A DNA stretch of 64,000 nt from Lycocorax pyrrhopterus obiensis (lineage: Eukaryota; Chordata; Aves; Passeriformes; Paradisaeidae). Of this stretch, positions 23,478-37,549 are shown in pieces (the stretch's first letter is position 1; every line of letters starts with the position of its first letter). The DNA is taken from assembly GCA_014706295.1 (NCBI GenBank), contig JACSVZ010000006.1, positions 30,107,629-30,171,628 of the forward strand, read 5' to 3'. Both the position numbers and the translations under genes were made by a program. The notes below the pieces were generated by a model. It did not search any database. It was not told the origin of the DNA and saw only the letters and a program-made list of their open reading frames with translations.

Positions 23478-26400
23478 TATGCAAAGCTATTTTCCATAAT
23501 CTCAAGGCGCAATGTCACTTTGGCAGAGGGGGAAGAACATTATCAGGTTGAGGGAACACATGCATACCTATGTGGATCATTTTTCATTAGAAAACTACCA
23601 GTATGACTATAGACTTCATCCATAGCTGCCACAAAGCCAAGCTGTCAGTGCTCTATAAAGCACAGGAAACTGCATTAAAGACTCCTGTTCTCCTATGTCA
23701 ACATGATGTATATAGAAGACCTAGTCCTGGATGCTGCTTGAGGTATTCATGCCATGCCCAGCAAAGAGTGCCTTCCCCTTTCTGTCCTTCCTAGTGTTGC
23801 AGGGACAGTGGCTGAGGAGGAGTTTAATGATTCAGCTGCTGTGATAGCATTTCAAAGTTGAAGACGTCCCAGAGTCTGGACCCTCACGCAAAGATCAGAT
23901 GATAAACCTTCTGACATAGCATCTTCCTTGTTGCAAATAGGGTGTCACAGATTCTTGTGCTGTGAACACGTGGCAAGCTGCCCCATGGTACCTGCTATGG
24001 TTCCTGACCTGCCTTTGTCTTCTTCAGTGTGAATCAGAATCCCTGGGTGAGCCTGACATACACAAACCCCAGAAAGCTCTTTGGTTGTCTTCTGTCAATA
24101 TCTCCAGTCCTTTGCTAACACAACTGAGTAATTATGTGAGCTTTATTCTAGTCCCCAGCTCACTCTTCTGTGTCCCATAGGCATCTTCTTTCTTGCTGAG
24201 AATTAACAGGACAGTAAAGATCAGGGCCAAATCCTGAAGTGGCTGCTCTCTGGCACACAGACTTAAGTTTTTTAGCACACTGCTTGGTGGTTCTCATGAG
24301 GATTGAGGGCATCTTAGGGCGTTCCTGAGAACAGACTGCTCTTGGAAAATTTTGGGATTGTGTCAGAGGGAGAGAGAAAATTGCACTTGGCAATTCATGT
24401 TTCTACACAGTCAAGGAGTGCTCAGCTACAAAAATTTTCCTTCCAGCAGTTCCCAGTAAGTCTGACGTGGATCTAGCTTCACTGTCTCTGACTACATCTG
24501 ATGGGCACGAGAAGAGAGAGGAAGAAAGAGGAAAAAAAATTGCCAGATTGATAAGGTAGAGGTACTTGTGGACAGGTGTTCGAGGAACAGATTCCCTGCC
24601 TTCTTGTTTGGCAGAAGTTGCACTTCAGAAGTGTCTGTATGTAGTATTTATTACATTTTGGTACATGGAAAATACATTTCAGAGAACAATTTCTCTACAT
24701 TTCCAAGTGTCTAAGCCTAGCTTCTGTACTATAAACTCTATTATCTTAGAAAATTTTTATATTAATTGAATTACTCGAAGTCTTAATCTTACTGCTGTGT
24801 TTTGCAAGAGGGAAAGTTCAGCATTTGTAGAATCATTCAAGAAAATACTGGGATTCAATATAACTTTATTTCTTTTAGATGTTTTGGCTTTTGGTTATTT
24901 TTTGGTTGTTTTTATTTTTTTTACAAGAAAAAATATGTTATATTGTTATATAAACCAATATAACAGGTTTATGTTGTTTGTTGGACAAGCCCTTTATTGG
25001 AATATTTCCAAAATCAAAGGAGTCAATTCATTTGTTTCATATTCCAGTGACTTCTTAAATGTTCGTCTTTAAATCTGTATTTGTTGAAAAGTATAGTTAT
25101 TTTATTTGTTTGGCTTTTTGTTTATCTTCTCAATATAATGCAGAAATAGACAAAAGAAATATGGCCTGCATGAGAGAAACACAGAGACAGTAAGAAGTAT
25201 TTCTGGTATATGGAACTTACAAGAGACAAAAACCTCAAAAAATTTACTTTTAAAAAAACCCCTCTCCAGATATCCTATGGTTAAACATTTATTTGAAGTG
25301 AACCTTTAAAGATACCAAAGGTCTGTCTTCACAAGTGAACATTTTTAGCATGACAGTAAAGAATTTGTCAAGTTAAGAAAGATAAGGGGGTCCTCCACTG
25401 ATTTGCCTGAGACTTAATTGAGTTGATTAAACAGTGCAGAAGTGCACTTTTTGGGGGGAAGACGTGATGTTTTTACTAGGCTGTCACTTATTAACACCCA
25501 AATACATTTTTAGTGTGAAGGATAATATGCCACTGTGCTTTTTTTTGTTCATTTCAATGTGATCATCAAAACATAATTTTTGGTATCTGACAGGGAAGAT
25601 AAATGGAGGATATGAAAAGCAGATGCCTAAATGAAACTACATAGTCTTAATTTCTATTGTCTGAATCTCTTTCCTTATTTGATATTGGAAAATATATTAC
25701 ATTGGTATGTTTTCCAGTTAAATAAACAATCAGTCAAGCAAAGCCCTTGAGGACTTATTTAAATAGAAGTATGTGATGTGGATTCAGTACAGTAGAAATC
25801 CAAGGTCTGTGTAATTTAGGACCTTGTGTAATTTTCTGGTTGGTAAATCACATGTGGTCTCTCTCACAGCAGTGACCTTAGTTAGATTTTGATATGGCAA
25901 TAAATGTAGGCATAAATCATAATAAACTCCATGCCACATCATTTCTAGGAAATGAAATTTCACAGTCTACACCGACTCCATCATAAACTCATTTTCCCAG
26001 CATTCATATATTAACAATTCATCAATTAATTCTATTTGCCATATGATCCAATGCATTACTATTAACATAAGTAAGTAAATTGCAATATGAATTACAGACT
26101 AGAAAACTGGGGTTTTTTCATTCTTTTGAGAAATCCTTTTGTGGGTGCTTCTCTTTGTTATACTCTTTGTGGATACATGTTGAAGGGATTAGGAATTCTG
26201 GCTGTCATCTGGACAGCTTAGTGGGTTCTCAGAAGTTGTGCAATCAGATTCTTCATTTCCTAGATGATTTTTGTATAATTAACTAGAAACAAATTGCAGG
26301 ATTAACTGATTTTTTAGCCAGTAACACTCTGCACTTAAAAAGTGTGACAGCTCCCTCTTCGCCAGGTGAACAGAGGAGTCAAGTTGCAACAACTAAGAGG

Positions 26401-27060
26401 CAGCAAAGGCATGAGCACTGGAAGTCTTCAGGAAAAGATACTCTGAAGCAGCATTGCCAGTAATAAAATGTCCACATAGATATATGTAAATCATATTGCC
26501 CAGGGCCAAGCCTTGCTCCAAAAATTACTGTACAAAGGTCAACCTACCAAACCGCGTTGTTCCACAGGTTAGAGCAAAACTAAGCAAGGAGACAAGCAGC
26601 TTTTCTACTCCAGGATGTGACGTGGTTATAGCAGACAGTGCTTCTCATGATTTCATCCGTAGTTCTCCTCTTACAAGAATGCTAAGGTTTTACCTTAGCA
26701 CCTTGGTAACCGTCGATCTTGGAGCAGGTATTTTAAATACCATAAAGACAATGGCAGTATGCTCTCCCCCTATGGAACTCCCATCAAGTTGACCTGGTCC
26801 AGAATTCCATTCAAGAAGATTATTTCACAACATTGAATTAAATCAAGATTTCTACTCACAGGTTTTTCAATAGATTTCAACGTTAGGTATTTGTTGGAGC
26901 CTGGTACACATTATGATATTTTCCCTGAGAATTTAGAGCTGTCATATTACTCAAGGGACAGAAAATGCTGTAGTCAGACATAACCAGTTAGTATATCAGA
27001 AGAAATATAAAAACTATATTTTATTTCATTATTTTGTATAGGAATACTCTGAGGTTTCCC

Positions 27061-27110
27061 TTTTGGTTTTCTTGTTGGGGTTTTTTTGTTGTTGTTTTTT
27101 GTTTTAATTT
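27061..27110. repeat. T/G-rich low-complexity run
   Basis: TTTTGGTTTTCTTGTTGGGG followed by T runs and GTT repeats. Confidence 0.85.
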
Positions 27111-27495
27111 GCATTTAACAAGGCTGTTTACGTCAGGAATTTACAGGAATTGTCACGTGCTTGTTCTTACTGGCAGTAGAGTGTGAGGTAGCTGCTTTTT
27201 CTCTGTGTGATTTTTCTGCTCTGTACAAATTGAGACATTCCTAGTTTTTATAATGAAAACTGGTAAAAAAATAGCTATTTTTCAGAAGTGTTCTGCCACT
27301 GTCTCTTCTCTTGAATGTAACCTTTGACATAGAATTAAATAGTGGCAAGTTTGAGGCCACTTTTTAAAAGCATCTTGCTAAAATTAGCCTTATTTGGAGG
27401 GTGTGAATGAGAACGGGGTGAAAGCTCCTATTCTGCAGAATGAGATGTATCAGAGTATTGTTGGGAGGAGTACACCAAAGTCTCTTTCAAGCTGA

Positions 27496-27574
27496 ATAAA
27501 AAAAGAAACCGAAACAAAAAAAAAGCCAGAACCCCCAAAACAACAACAAAAAACCACACCAAAAAACCCACACA
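27496..27574. repeat. A/C-rich low-complexity run
   Basis: Runs of A with CCC and CAACAA interruptions. It is the reverse-complement style of the T/G runs elsewhere and sits about 390 bp from the one at 27061. Confidence 0.85.
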
Positions 27575-27796
27575 AGTAGCACTTAAGAATAGAAAATATG
27601 TTTGTTATTGTTGGTGGATGACACATTGTATAAGACAGCTGCAAGTCTTCACTTCTCTGAACAATCCCCATCCTCCTCCACCCTGAACTATTTCCCTTTC
27701 AACGGATGATTTTGTTTCTTGATTACGAATCTAATTCTGCAATACACTAAACTCATCCAGACTCAAGGGGCTTTAATTGGGAGGATTAAAGTGCAT

Positions 27797-27916
27797 TAGA
27801 GAATCACGGAACCATAGAATATGCTGAGTTGGAAGGGACCCAACAGGACCACCAAATCCAATTCCTGACCCTGCACAGGACATCCCAAGAATCTTCCCAG
27901 GGGGTGTGCAACACCT
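27797..27916 (-). mobile_element. CR1 LINE 3' fragment
   Basis: CATAGAATATGCTGAGTTGG, GGGACCCAACAGGACC and CCTGCACAGGACATCCCAAG match the 3' UTR of CR1 read in reverse. The copy is short and diverged, with no coding sequence. Confidence 0.88.
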
Positions 27917-29090
27917 TACAAAATTGAAACCAGAATAAAAGACATTTCTCTTTCAACAGGTTTTCAGTCAGTACATATAGCCAATGAATGAGAATGTCTG
28001 AGTTGGCACCTCCAGTATTATGATACATACAGTCTTTGTCACCTTTTTGCTATCAGGTTTAACATAAATACCTCTTACAGCAAGTGCTCAGTGTCTGAAC
28101 CTCATTCTTTAGTCTTTGCATGACTTGAGCTGGAACAGCAGTGAACTTCTTATTGTATCCTTGTGATGTATGGGTGAAGGGGTCAGCAAAACTCTTTTGC
28201 TTCTGTTGTCACTCCAATGCTCTCTCCTTTTTGGAAAGGAGAGGAAAAACAACTAACTTGCAGCAAATCCATCTATGACACAGTTCACATGGATTCACTC
28301 TAGGCCCAGAACTTCAGGGGCTGATTTGGAAAACTCCACAGGTACTCAGTGCAGGCTGGAGGGAGCCATTCAGTGCATCTACACTACACTGCTGCTCTGA
28401 CTGATGCTCTGAAAGAGACAAGAGAGGAAAACTAGCTAAGTTAGTTCTATAGTGTGAATGTTATGTGTAGCGTAAAAGAGAAGTAACATCGATCCATCTC
28501 TCTGACATTGCTGAATCACAGTCCTGTCAAAGTATTCTGATAACAAGCTGGGTAAGACTCAGCATCAAATTCAGTGGGAAGCTGCTCATGCAAGCTGAAG
28601 TGACAATGATAGTCTGAGCCACTTTTGGATGACCTTCACCACTTTCTGGTTTCTCTGAGAGGAGCTGGCTCCCACATTGCACTGCCAGATCCACCCCCAC
28701 TCCCGTATGTGATCATCAGTCCCTGTGGACAAGAGGACTGACACAGCTTGTAGAGGCTAACTATTAATGTGCAGTAACACTTCTGGCTTCTATACTGGGC
28801 ATGGGAAAGTCCACCCTGAATAGATTGATGTGTTGGAAATGTGCCTAGCAATACAGAAAGCCTGAACTTTTTGTTAGTTCTTTTATTCTATTCCATTTTC
28901 CAGCATTCTTGATTTTTTGGCAAATTTCTATGTACTCCGATGGTTGATTTTTCCCACAAAACTGGAGAGTTCATAAAAAGTGTAATTGTCAGGAACTGTA
29001 CCTGGTCTGACTTTTAAAGGCAGTCAGTTTTCCTTACTAACATCTCAAGGCAGTGAATATGGCAATGGGATTAAGGGCAGGGGGTGGAGT

Positions 29091-29128
29091 GAAGAGAGAG
29101 AAAGAGAGGGAGAGAGAGAGAAAGAAAG
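29091..29128. repeat. GA-rich microsatellite
   Basis: Imperfect (GA)n purine tract, GAAGAGAGAGAAAGAGAGGG onward. The purine-only strand could form triplex DNA in principle. Confidence 0.93.
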
Positions 29129-32100
29129 TTTCCAGAAGTTTTTGGCTGCTGCAAAGAGAAAGTGAGAGTCTCACCTAAACAACAAGCTCCAATGTGAGCA
29201 CAGCATCTACTAGAGACCAGGGAATCTGACACGAGATGGTGTGGGAGAAATCCAAGATCCCTCTTCTTGAATCCAGTTACTTCAGTAAACCAAACAATAT
29301 GCATTTTCTGTCTTTCTACTGCAGCTACTTTCCCTTTCACTTGAGCAGTGCCAGAGTTAAAACTTAATGGTTTTGCTATGAAATCCTGTTTCTTTTTCAC
29401 TTTCCACTACCTGGGCTTTCTGTAATGTTTTCTTACCAAATGCCTGAAGTTCTGTCATGTTGAAGTTTCAGTATTAGCAGTTTGACTGATTATTTTAGCA
29501 TGGACTCACAATTTCTCCTTGTAAGCAATCTTGTCTGAATTATCCCCTTGTCTTTAGGTCCTTCTACTTGAATAAAAGACTTAATCACCTTCCATTTTTC
29601 ATACTTCCATGAGTCAGCTGTTTAAAATATATGAAAACATTTCTACAAATCTGAAACTGCATGTAAAAAGATTAAATCAACTTCTTGAAGCTGTAGTTCA
29701 GACACAAAAAAAAGCCAACACAGTCCTGGTTTGAATTCCATATAGAAATACAGGAAGTATTAGTGTCATGTAGGCAACATGTGGAGAGGACCTGGTAAGC
29801 TCCTATATGAAAGAGTCTACAATTTTTTTTTCATCCATATTCAAGAAATAGGAACTAACTTTGGGTGTAAGAAAAGGCAATCAGCTTGATCAGGGATATG
29901 AAGAACCTACTAGACAAGAGCAGACTGAAAGCTTTTTGCTTATTGAGCCTGGCAAAATGAAATCAGAGACAGAATATGGTAACTTCCTGAAAACATATTT
30001 GAGAAATAAAGGGAGAGGGAAGGTTACTCCAACTAGAGGATAGTACTGACACTCTAAAAAAGAGTAAAAATATAAACTGTCAGTGGATTCACCTGAGGAT
30101 GAAACAGGAATATCTCCTAACATCAGAGCAGTGAAGCTCTGAAATACCCTTCCAGAGGGACAACTCAGAGCTTTTGTACTTCAGCGACCAAAAAACTGCT
30201 TATATGACTCTGGTTATGATGAGTCATTCTGTTTTAGCATGTAGCCTGAAGCATCTATCTTGAACACAGTTTTCGGTTTTGCGAAATTTGCACAATTCAG
30301 GATTTCTTAGGAAAAGACCAAGTCACAAGTTACAGGGAGAGAGCTGCACCTTTTCTGACCTGTACACTCACAGGCATTTACTACGTGAACCATAATAGCT
30401 GCCAGACTACAAACTGCACCATGGCCACTGCCATTAGCTTTAGTTCTAGAAATATGCTATTTTTAAGCAAACTGGATATCACAAAACTTGGGACTGGAAG
30501 GTCTTCAATACCAGGATTAATAAATAGGTCATGCTCTGTATCACTTCTGACAGTGAGCAGTGACAAACAAATTACCCTGCAAAGAATTGCTTTTAGACCA
30601 GTACAGTCCGTGTCCAACAGGCACTTGCAGGGTGTTAAGTTCTGTGTCTTACAAAGCATTTCGGGCCAACCTGTTAATCCTCATAGTTATAGTGTTGTTG
30701 TAACGAGTTGAGTTCTGCTCTGTGTTGGGTATCTTGCTTCTTTGGGTCATACTAAAACAATCTCTTTTTCCCCGCACTCTTTTTAATTGGGAAATAAATC
30801 AAATCCATGTTTGGTCATTCTTATAAAAAGCATACATAAAAAATAAAACCACAAATTGTCTCTAAATCATTGTGCTTAGGCCTAATGTTTCCCAGGCAAT
30901 GTAACAAACATAGACAGTGTTCTCCAAAACTACTTTGGTAATTAAAATGCATCCACCCTTTCAGAAAGACAAAGGACTGAAGGGGATCTTCTGGATATCA
31001 TGAAGCTATTGTGAACTACTCCATTATATTATCTTCTTCATAAATCAGCCAGCTCCATTCCAAGACCAGTTACTTTATTTCCCCTCTCTACATACACCAC
31101 TACTACAAAAATTTAGATATTGACTCATATATCTCAGCCAAATGTATTCATGGGCTTCTTGTGCCATCTTCTTTTGCCAATCTAAACAATTCCTCTCTCT
31201 TCCCAAAACTTAGCCTTTTAAATATATGCTGCAATCATATCTCCTATCAGTCTTATATTTGCTGTGATAAAAACTTCTTTTTTGAGTATTTGCACTGCAG
31301 ATTTCAGTATAATATATATACATCTCGAAGCAGGGTTTGATGAGGGCAATTGTCCTGTGACAGCTGGCAGATCTTTGACAAGATTTTTCTTTGCAGTTTC
31401 CATGTATTTAGTAACCTTACTATATGGTGTCTTGTGCATCAGCATTTTAACAAATGTAAAGATCAGCCAAATAATAAGAAATTTTAATGCAGACTTAGAT
31501 ATATACAAAAGTATTACGCAAATACACGTTCGCATTTAAAGTAACGATTCACTGCTTTCTACACGCTAGATTGTTTATTCCTCCTGTGTCAGTGGCTACA
31601 GGCAGGACTCAGGTACATATGTGGGTGGCTAGAGGGGATGAAGTATATCTATTGATGTCATGAGAAAAATAAAGTCTTCTATCACTTTTTGCTCAGTTAA
31701 GCTCAGCACATTTCAGGTATCAAAAGAAGAAAATAATAACATTGCATGACTCATACATTTTATTCAAGAAAATGAGTAGCAGTGTACAGAAAGGTGGTGG
31801 ATACAAATCCATCATATGAATAATACCCCAAATTTTATAACCTAGAATCCTCTGGTGGGTTCAACGAATTTTGCAGGATACATTTTCAATGATCATGTCA
31901 TCTCTTACTGATGAATAGTAATTGCAGGAGTGGAACAATACAGCCATTTTTTTGGTGCCTTCTATTGTATTGTTCAGAAAAGAAAGTGAACAAAAAGATC
32001 AAATGCAAAATCCAGTGGCAGTTGTAGGAAGTTATCTAGGTGATATTTTTCTTTGAGGAAAAACTTGAAGAGCAAATGTTCCAAATCAAGAAGAAAAATT

Positions 32101-35100
32101 ATGTGCAATATCCAAAATTTTGCATTCTTCCTTACCACTTAAAAATTTAGCTTCATCTCATCAAAAAGCTGCAAACATGTCATTTTAGTCCACTTCAGAG
32201 TACATATATGCATAACATATACTTAGTTGTAAAGTATACACATCAGAACACTGATGAGCAAGGACATACGCAATGCACCTAGTCACAGAATCTCTGGCAT
32301 CTCTGTAGTCAATTACAAGCCCCAGTTGTAAACATTATTTTCCTCGGGGAATATTTCAGTAATTAATGAATGCTGTTGTTATGCAGAGAAGGAGCAGAGT
32401 GTGCTGACATTATCGTTTCCCCAGTGGTATGACTGGGACTGAATGATTCAGAGAACTTCCTTCCCACCATGCTAGGCAGAGCTGAACTTAAAAATGTGTC
32501 AGTATATATTTATACTCCTTCTTTTCCAAGGGCAGAAGGGCTGTTTAAGTCTTTCACATCTGGCTGCTCTCTCCCACCCTTTTCCTGTGGGAAGTTCTTC
32601 TCTTACATCTTCGGCCACGGAGAAGGGGAAGAATAGCTGTTTGAGGGACTACACAGCAACCCAAAGGTCAGTGAAGTCTTCCTGGGAAAGCTGATTAAAA
32701 GTATTACCTTATTCTCAAAAGTGATTTTTAAAAAATTTTGGTCGGTTTTCTGAGTGACAGAGACATGTTGAACCACAGAAACTGATTTAGGCTAGCTGGA
32801 GGTTGTGATAAGCAGGAGCTCGAGGATACACTGTAAAACTGCTGAACTGAAACCAAAACATATGGCGAACATCAAAGTAATAGACTGTTAATTAATTGAA
32901 GACCAGTGCCATTGATGTAGAATTGCCTTTGGCACTAAAATTAACTATCTGACTGAAACGTGTCAAGCAGCTCATGTTTCTCATGATGTGTCTACAGTGC
33001 ACAATTGGCATGGAGTGCTAAAGTGCCTCCAGACTTTTGGAGAACTAAGTTCCCATGTCAGGTAAAATACAACAGCAGAGACACAAAGCTCTATATAAAT
33101 AGTTACCAGAATCCAGAGTCAAAGACTTGTTTGTTAAAAGATAACCTGAGCATCCTTTACACAGAAACATACAAACCTTTACACAGAGGTTTGTTCTCAA
33201 GTGTGAACTTTGTTCAGGAATCCCAGAAGCTCAATGAGACAGCATCTGTATCTGGTTATCCAAGCTTTCTTTATAAATCACAGGCAAGGTACTATCTTCC
33301 CTCTAAACTGAAAGTTTGGACTCTTCAAGATAGCTGAGTGTGTGAGGACATAAAGTCATACAGTCTATGGGTTCTGTTGACGCCGGGAAAGAAGAAAAGT
33401 TTATGGTTCAGAAGATATTCTGAGCTTGCAGAACTGATAACCAAAGCAGTACTGAACAGCACCACTTTTACAGGATCATATTTAGTTCCAGTTTAAGCCT
33501 TAGCATTTCAATTCTGCTGCAACACATTATAGTTTTCTTTCTGCTGCTCTCCATACCAGACAAGCCTGCATCGGCAGATGCTAATTTTGCGCAGAACTCC
33601 ACTGAGTAACGCACATGATGCATAAATGCATAAGTAGTGCATACAATCACTGAATTTAGCTAGCAGCTCTACGTAGATCAGACTGAAAAACTTGCAGCTA
33701 TTTCATGTCTTAGAAAGTCAATAACCAAAATCGCTACGCCAAGTTTAATTTAAGAGATTACCTCCTTAACTTCTCTCAGACAAATTAAGTGTCAATTTGC
33801 TGCACAGGTCATGTGGAAAAGTAGAAGAGATGAAAAGAAGCCAACCCTCACAATCCCATAAGGCATATTTCTTTCTCTAAATGGGCCAAAACTCATGCTG
33901 CTGGTTCAGCTTCAGCAGGTCACCTAATACTATCTTACTGAGGCCACTCATGTGATTCATTATGGCTAATCAAACCCTAAGTACTTAAGCAAATTCTGAT
34001 CTCAGAAGAGAGTATGTTGAGCCTGCGAACAGACACTGTTAAGCAGTGGTTAATATGTAAGCAACCTGCTGAAAACGGAAACAAAAAGTGTATTTTCTTT
34101 GCTGATGAGGCTGGGCAAGTTTCTAGGCATGCGTTCGTTCTACTTTTAAAAGTTTCATTGACATGGCCTCAGTTGCTCAATGCCCGAGACTTGCCATAGA
34201 TTGCTGGGGGTACTCGTTAGTTACGTCAGTGTCGTTCACTGGAAAACAGGAGATGATTGCAGCTCTCTGCCACTCCCCCTTACACTCCCCTCGGTACACC
34301 CCCTTGAAGTCTCAAATGGCAAGCCTGCTTTAGGCGGCTGAGAATCAAGTCTTGCTAGAACGTTTTCCTACTGGGGAAAAGCAATTATTCATTTTTGACT
34401 CTACACAGCCAAGTTCTCTAAAGAAAAATCCCCAACTGTTAAAAATTGCCATCCAGTGTTCATGTAAATATTCTTTTAAACCTTCATACTTCTTTTTTCC
34501 CTGCAAATGGGTAATTAATTACTTACAGAGGTACACTACTTTTCCATAACTTATTTAAATGCCATTTTGTTGTTGTTCAGTCTAATAAAATACAGTGGTT
34601 TTTTATTTATTAATGTGGATTAAAAATACTTCTTGGCTTTTTCTTCCTTTGCAAACTTTTTTCCCCTCTGTGTTTGTATTTTAAAAGTTTAAAGGACAAT
34701 CTGTCCTGCATAATAAAACTCCTTAGCTATCTAATGGCTAAATGTAGTCCAGGCAGCCAAAACATGAACTTTCTGTTCTGCTACATAATTCTGTCATGGC
34801 CATATCAGCATTAACCTGTTTTCAAGGAAAAATGCCTTCATTTCTACAGCATTTACATTACTCAAAGAACCACTGTCTATGAATAATTTTGCCATGAGCT
34901 AGGTGGTGAAGAGGGAGGAAGCTAGAGCTTAGCCTCCTCCCCCGAGATCACCAGCCAGCACAGCTCACAAGTACATGTTTAAACTTCAAGACATTAAGTT
35001 TACTATATGTTCATTTAGTATATTAGTACTATCTCTTCAACATTTCCTCCTGTCAATAGGACACACAGGACAATAAATACTCAGAACAGAAACAATTAAA

Positions 35101-36106
35101 TAGAAAAACCCAGTGAAAAACAGGAAAGTGAAAGGAACACATTAACAGAGGAAAATACTAGAATTTTCAAAATGAGAACACAGTTTTATGTTTCAATTGT
35201 TTCACGCAGGTAGAAGATGAACAGTGGGGAAAGAAAGAGGATGCATTATTTTTTTCACTTTTTTTTTGCACACATGATAAAAATTTCCTTGCATTTATCA
35301 GCTAAAGGATGTGGTGGAGAATGGTCATTTCATATTCATGCAACAAAAGCAAATACAGTGCAGCAAGAATATGCTGGGTAACTGGAAATTTCACAAAACT
35401 AATTTTGTATCACAGTGTTGGTGAGACTAATTTATTCTGTTGTGCTTAATTATTGTGGCATCTGACTTCTCACATGTAATGTAGTATATAGAGCATTTAG
35501 TGAAACGCTTGTGTTTACAAATCCAGTTACTCAAAAATTACCCTTCAGCAGTATTCAGAAGATTTTATGTATCATATACATAATTTCCCGATATGGATTG
35601 GAACATTTAGTCAGAACTGTTGTTCTGCACACATGGCAAGGGCAAAGGCAAATAACTTTCTGATTGCCAATGTTTTGGTTGAATAGGCTACCCCTTTAGT
35701 CACATGATTTTTCTGAATAACTGATGCGTATTCTGAAAAAAATCTTCACTGTATTGCTTACCTTATTGATGTAGCTATTTCTTAGTAGGCTGATGACACT
35801 GTGTCTGAAATGTTCAGAAAAGGAAAGATGAAAAATTCTAATGATAATTTAAATGTAAAAGTAGTCCAACCACATGGGAACACAACATGACTGTTTAAGA
35901 GAATGGTCAATGATTATTTTTCTGCAAATAAACAGAGAATAGTTTAATTTAGAGCCATAAATTCACTTATGAAGTGCTAAGTCACTAAACAGTCACCCCC
36001 CAAATATGCTTCTGTTCTTCTTGTCAGATTGGCCAATGATCTTCCTCCGTGAGAAGCAAGAGACTCACAGAATGAGAGCTCAATCAGAGTTATAGATGTC
36101 TGACTT

Positions 36107-36268
36107 CTTTCAGATTTGCAGTTCTGAAAGTTTCCCTGTAGAAGGAGAAAGGCAAAACCTCTTTCAGATTTGCAGTTCTGAAAGTTTCCCTGTAGAAGGA
36201 GAAAGGCAAAACCTCTTTCAGATTTGCAGTTCTGAAAGTTTCCCTGTAGAAGGAGAAAGGCAAAACCT
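36107..36268. repeat. Perfect 54-bp tandem repeat, three copies
   Basis: Three identical head-to-tail 54-bp units at 36107-36160, 36161-36214 and 36215-36268. Each begins CTTTCAGATTTGCAGTTCTG and ends GAAAGGCAAAACCT. No mismatch separates the copies, which implies recent expansion or homogenisation. Because 54 is a multiple of three, long ORFs run through on both strands (18-residue periods). I do not think either is a real protein. Likely a polymorphic minisatellite. Confidence 0.97.
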
Positions 36269-36333
36269 AGCCGGTTAAAGATGGACTTCAAAGTACTTTT
36301 GAAAGGAAGTTCCTGAAAGCCTACAGTAGGGAT

Positions 36334-36402
36334 GCATGTGTGTGGGTGTATGCATACATAATGTACATATTTACATATATACATACACACACACCATATA
36401 TG
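36334..36402. repeat. Alternating TG/TA/CA low-complexity tract
   Basis: ATGCATGTGTGTGGGTGTATGCATACATA followed by ACATATATACATACACACACACC, an alternating purine-pyrimidine tract between the 54-bp tandem repeat and the long CR1. Confidence 0.85.
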
Positions 36403-36475
36403 GTGACAGAATATCATAGAAAAGAGATGAGCAGATCCATATCCAAAATTTGTAAAGGTATGCCCAAGGATTTTA

Positions 36476-37027
36476 TGTATTCATAGGAGGGACCCACTAG
36501 GATCATCAAAGTCCTGTTCCTGGTTCTGCACAAGACAGCCCGAAGAGTCACACCATGTGCCTGAGAGCATTGTCCAAACAGTTCTTGAACTCGGACAGCT
36601 TAGTGCTGTGACCACTTCCCTGGGGAGCCTGTTCCAGTGCCCAACCACTCTCTGGGTGAAAATTTTTTTCCGAAAAGCTAACCTAAACCTCCCTTGACAC
36701 AGCTTCAGGCCATTCCATCGGGTTCTGTTGGGTCACCAAAGAGAACAGGTCAGTACCTGCCCCTCCACTTTCCCTCATAAGGATGTTGAAGATTGCTATG
36801 ACATCTCCCCTCAGTCTCTTCCAGGCCGAACAGACCAAGTGACATCAGCCTCTCCTCATACGGCTTCCCCTCTTGACCCTTCACCATCTTTGTAGGCCTC
36901 CTTTGGACACTCTCTAACAGCTTTATATTCTTCTTATATTCTGGTGCCCAAAATTGCACACAATATTCGATGTGAGGCCACAGCAGCACAGAGCAGAGTG
37001 GGATAATCACCTCCCTGAACCAGCTGG
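36476..37027 (-). mobile_element. CR1 LINE fragment, longest in window
   Basis: About 550 bp of CR1 in minus orientation covering the 3' UTR and the ORF2 C-terminus. Reverse translation of 36750-37010 shows [31 protein letters not shown] and [15 protein letters not shown], the diagnostic end of the CR1 reverse-transcriptase domain. The frame breaks soon after, so the copy is dead. The 3' UTR part includes ACCATGTGCCTGAGAGCATTG and TTCCCTGGGGAGCCTGTTCC. It lies about 200 bp beyond the 54-bp tandem repeat. Confidence 0.95.
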
Positions 37028-37549
37028 GTGATTCAGATTATAGTATTAAAAGGAAAGGACCTATTTAAACAGAATATATGCAGGAAGAAAAAGATCATGA
37101 TTGTAAGATTTATTCTGGCTATTCTCCATGTTATTCTTAGCATTAGCTATTCTTAGCCTAAGGCTATTCTTAGCCCTAAAATGAGTTTTTAAAGATATCT
37201 GGCTGAGAGAAATTATTTGAATTATTTAGGCTGAAGCAGAGGGAGGCACTAAAACTGTTCAACCTGTGGACAGATAGAGCTGCCAAGTTCCAAACAAATG
37301 TTTGCCAAGTTCTCAAACAAATGTGACAAGGCTTGTAGGAAAAGGCAGTGTTTGACAACACTAGAATGAAAAGAAGCTGCATTGTACTTGTACCCATCCT
37401 GTGGCACTTTCTGCTGCTCTAAGACAAATGTTGCCTATGATGTCTCCCAAAACAAACACAGGAAGTGTTATGTGCTAGGACAGACAGGGGGGCTCTTCTA
37501 CCTTCGTTCCCACCACTGCCGGGAGCTTCTTCACAAAATCCCACCACAC

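Larger units (their letters stand above)
17710..37540. other. Region between the two CpG islands, no gene recognised
   Basis: About 20 kb of AT-rich sequence with many stops. It contains CR1 fragments (20568-20872, 27797-27916, 36476-37027), the 54-bp tandem repeat and simple repeats listed separately. Short ORFs in every frame lack recognisable domains, splice context or codon bias. A CpG-retaining patch with two dyad symmetries lies at 26540-26745. No tRNA, rRNA or miRNA hairpin is recognised. Confidence 0.75.

Noticed and set aside
35977..36417. 146-codon minus-strand ORF with three 18-residue repeats
   Set aside because: It exists because the 54-bp tandem unit is a multiple of three. The flanking parts are low-complexity and hydrophobic from the CA/TA tract.
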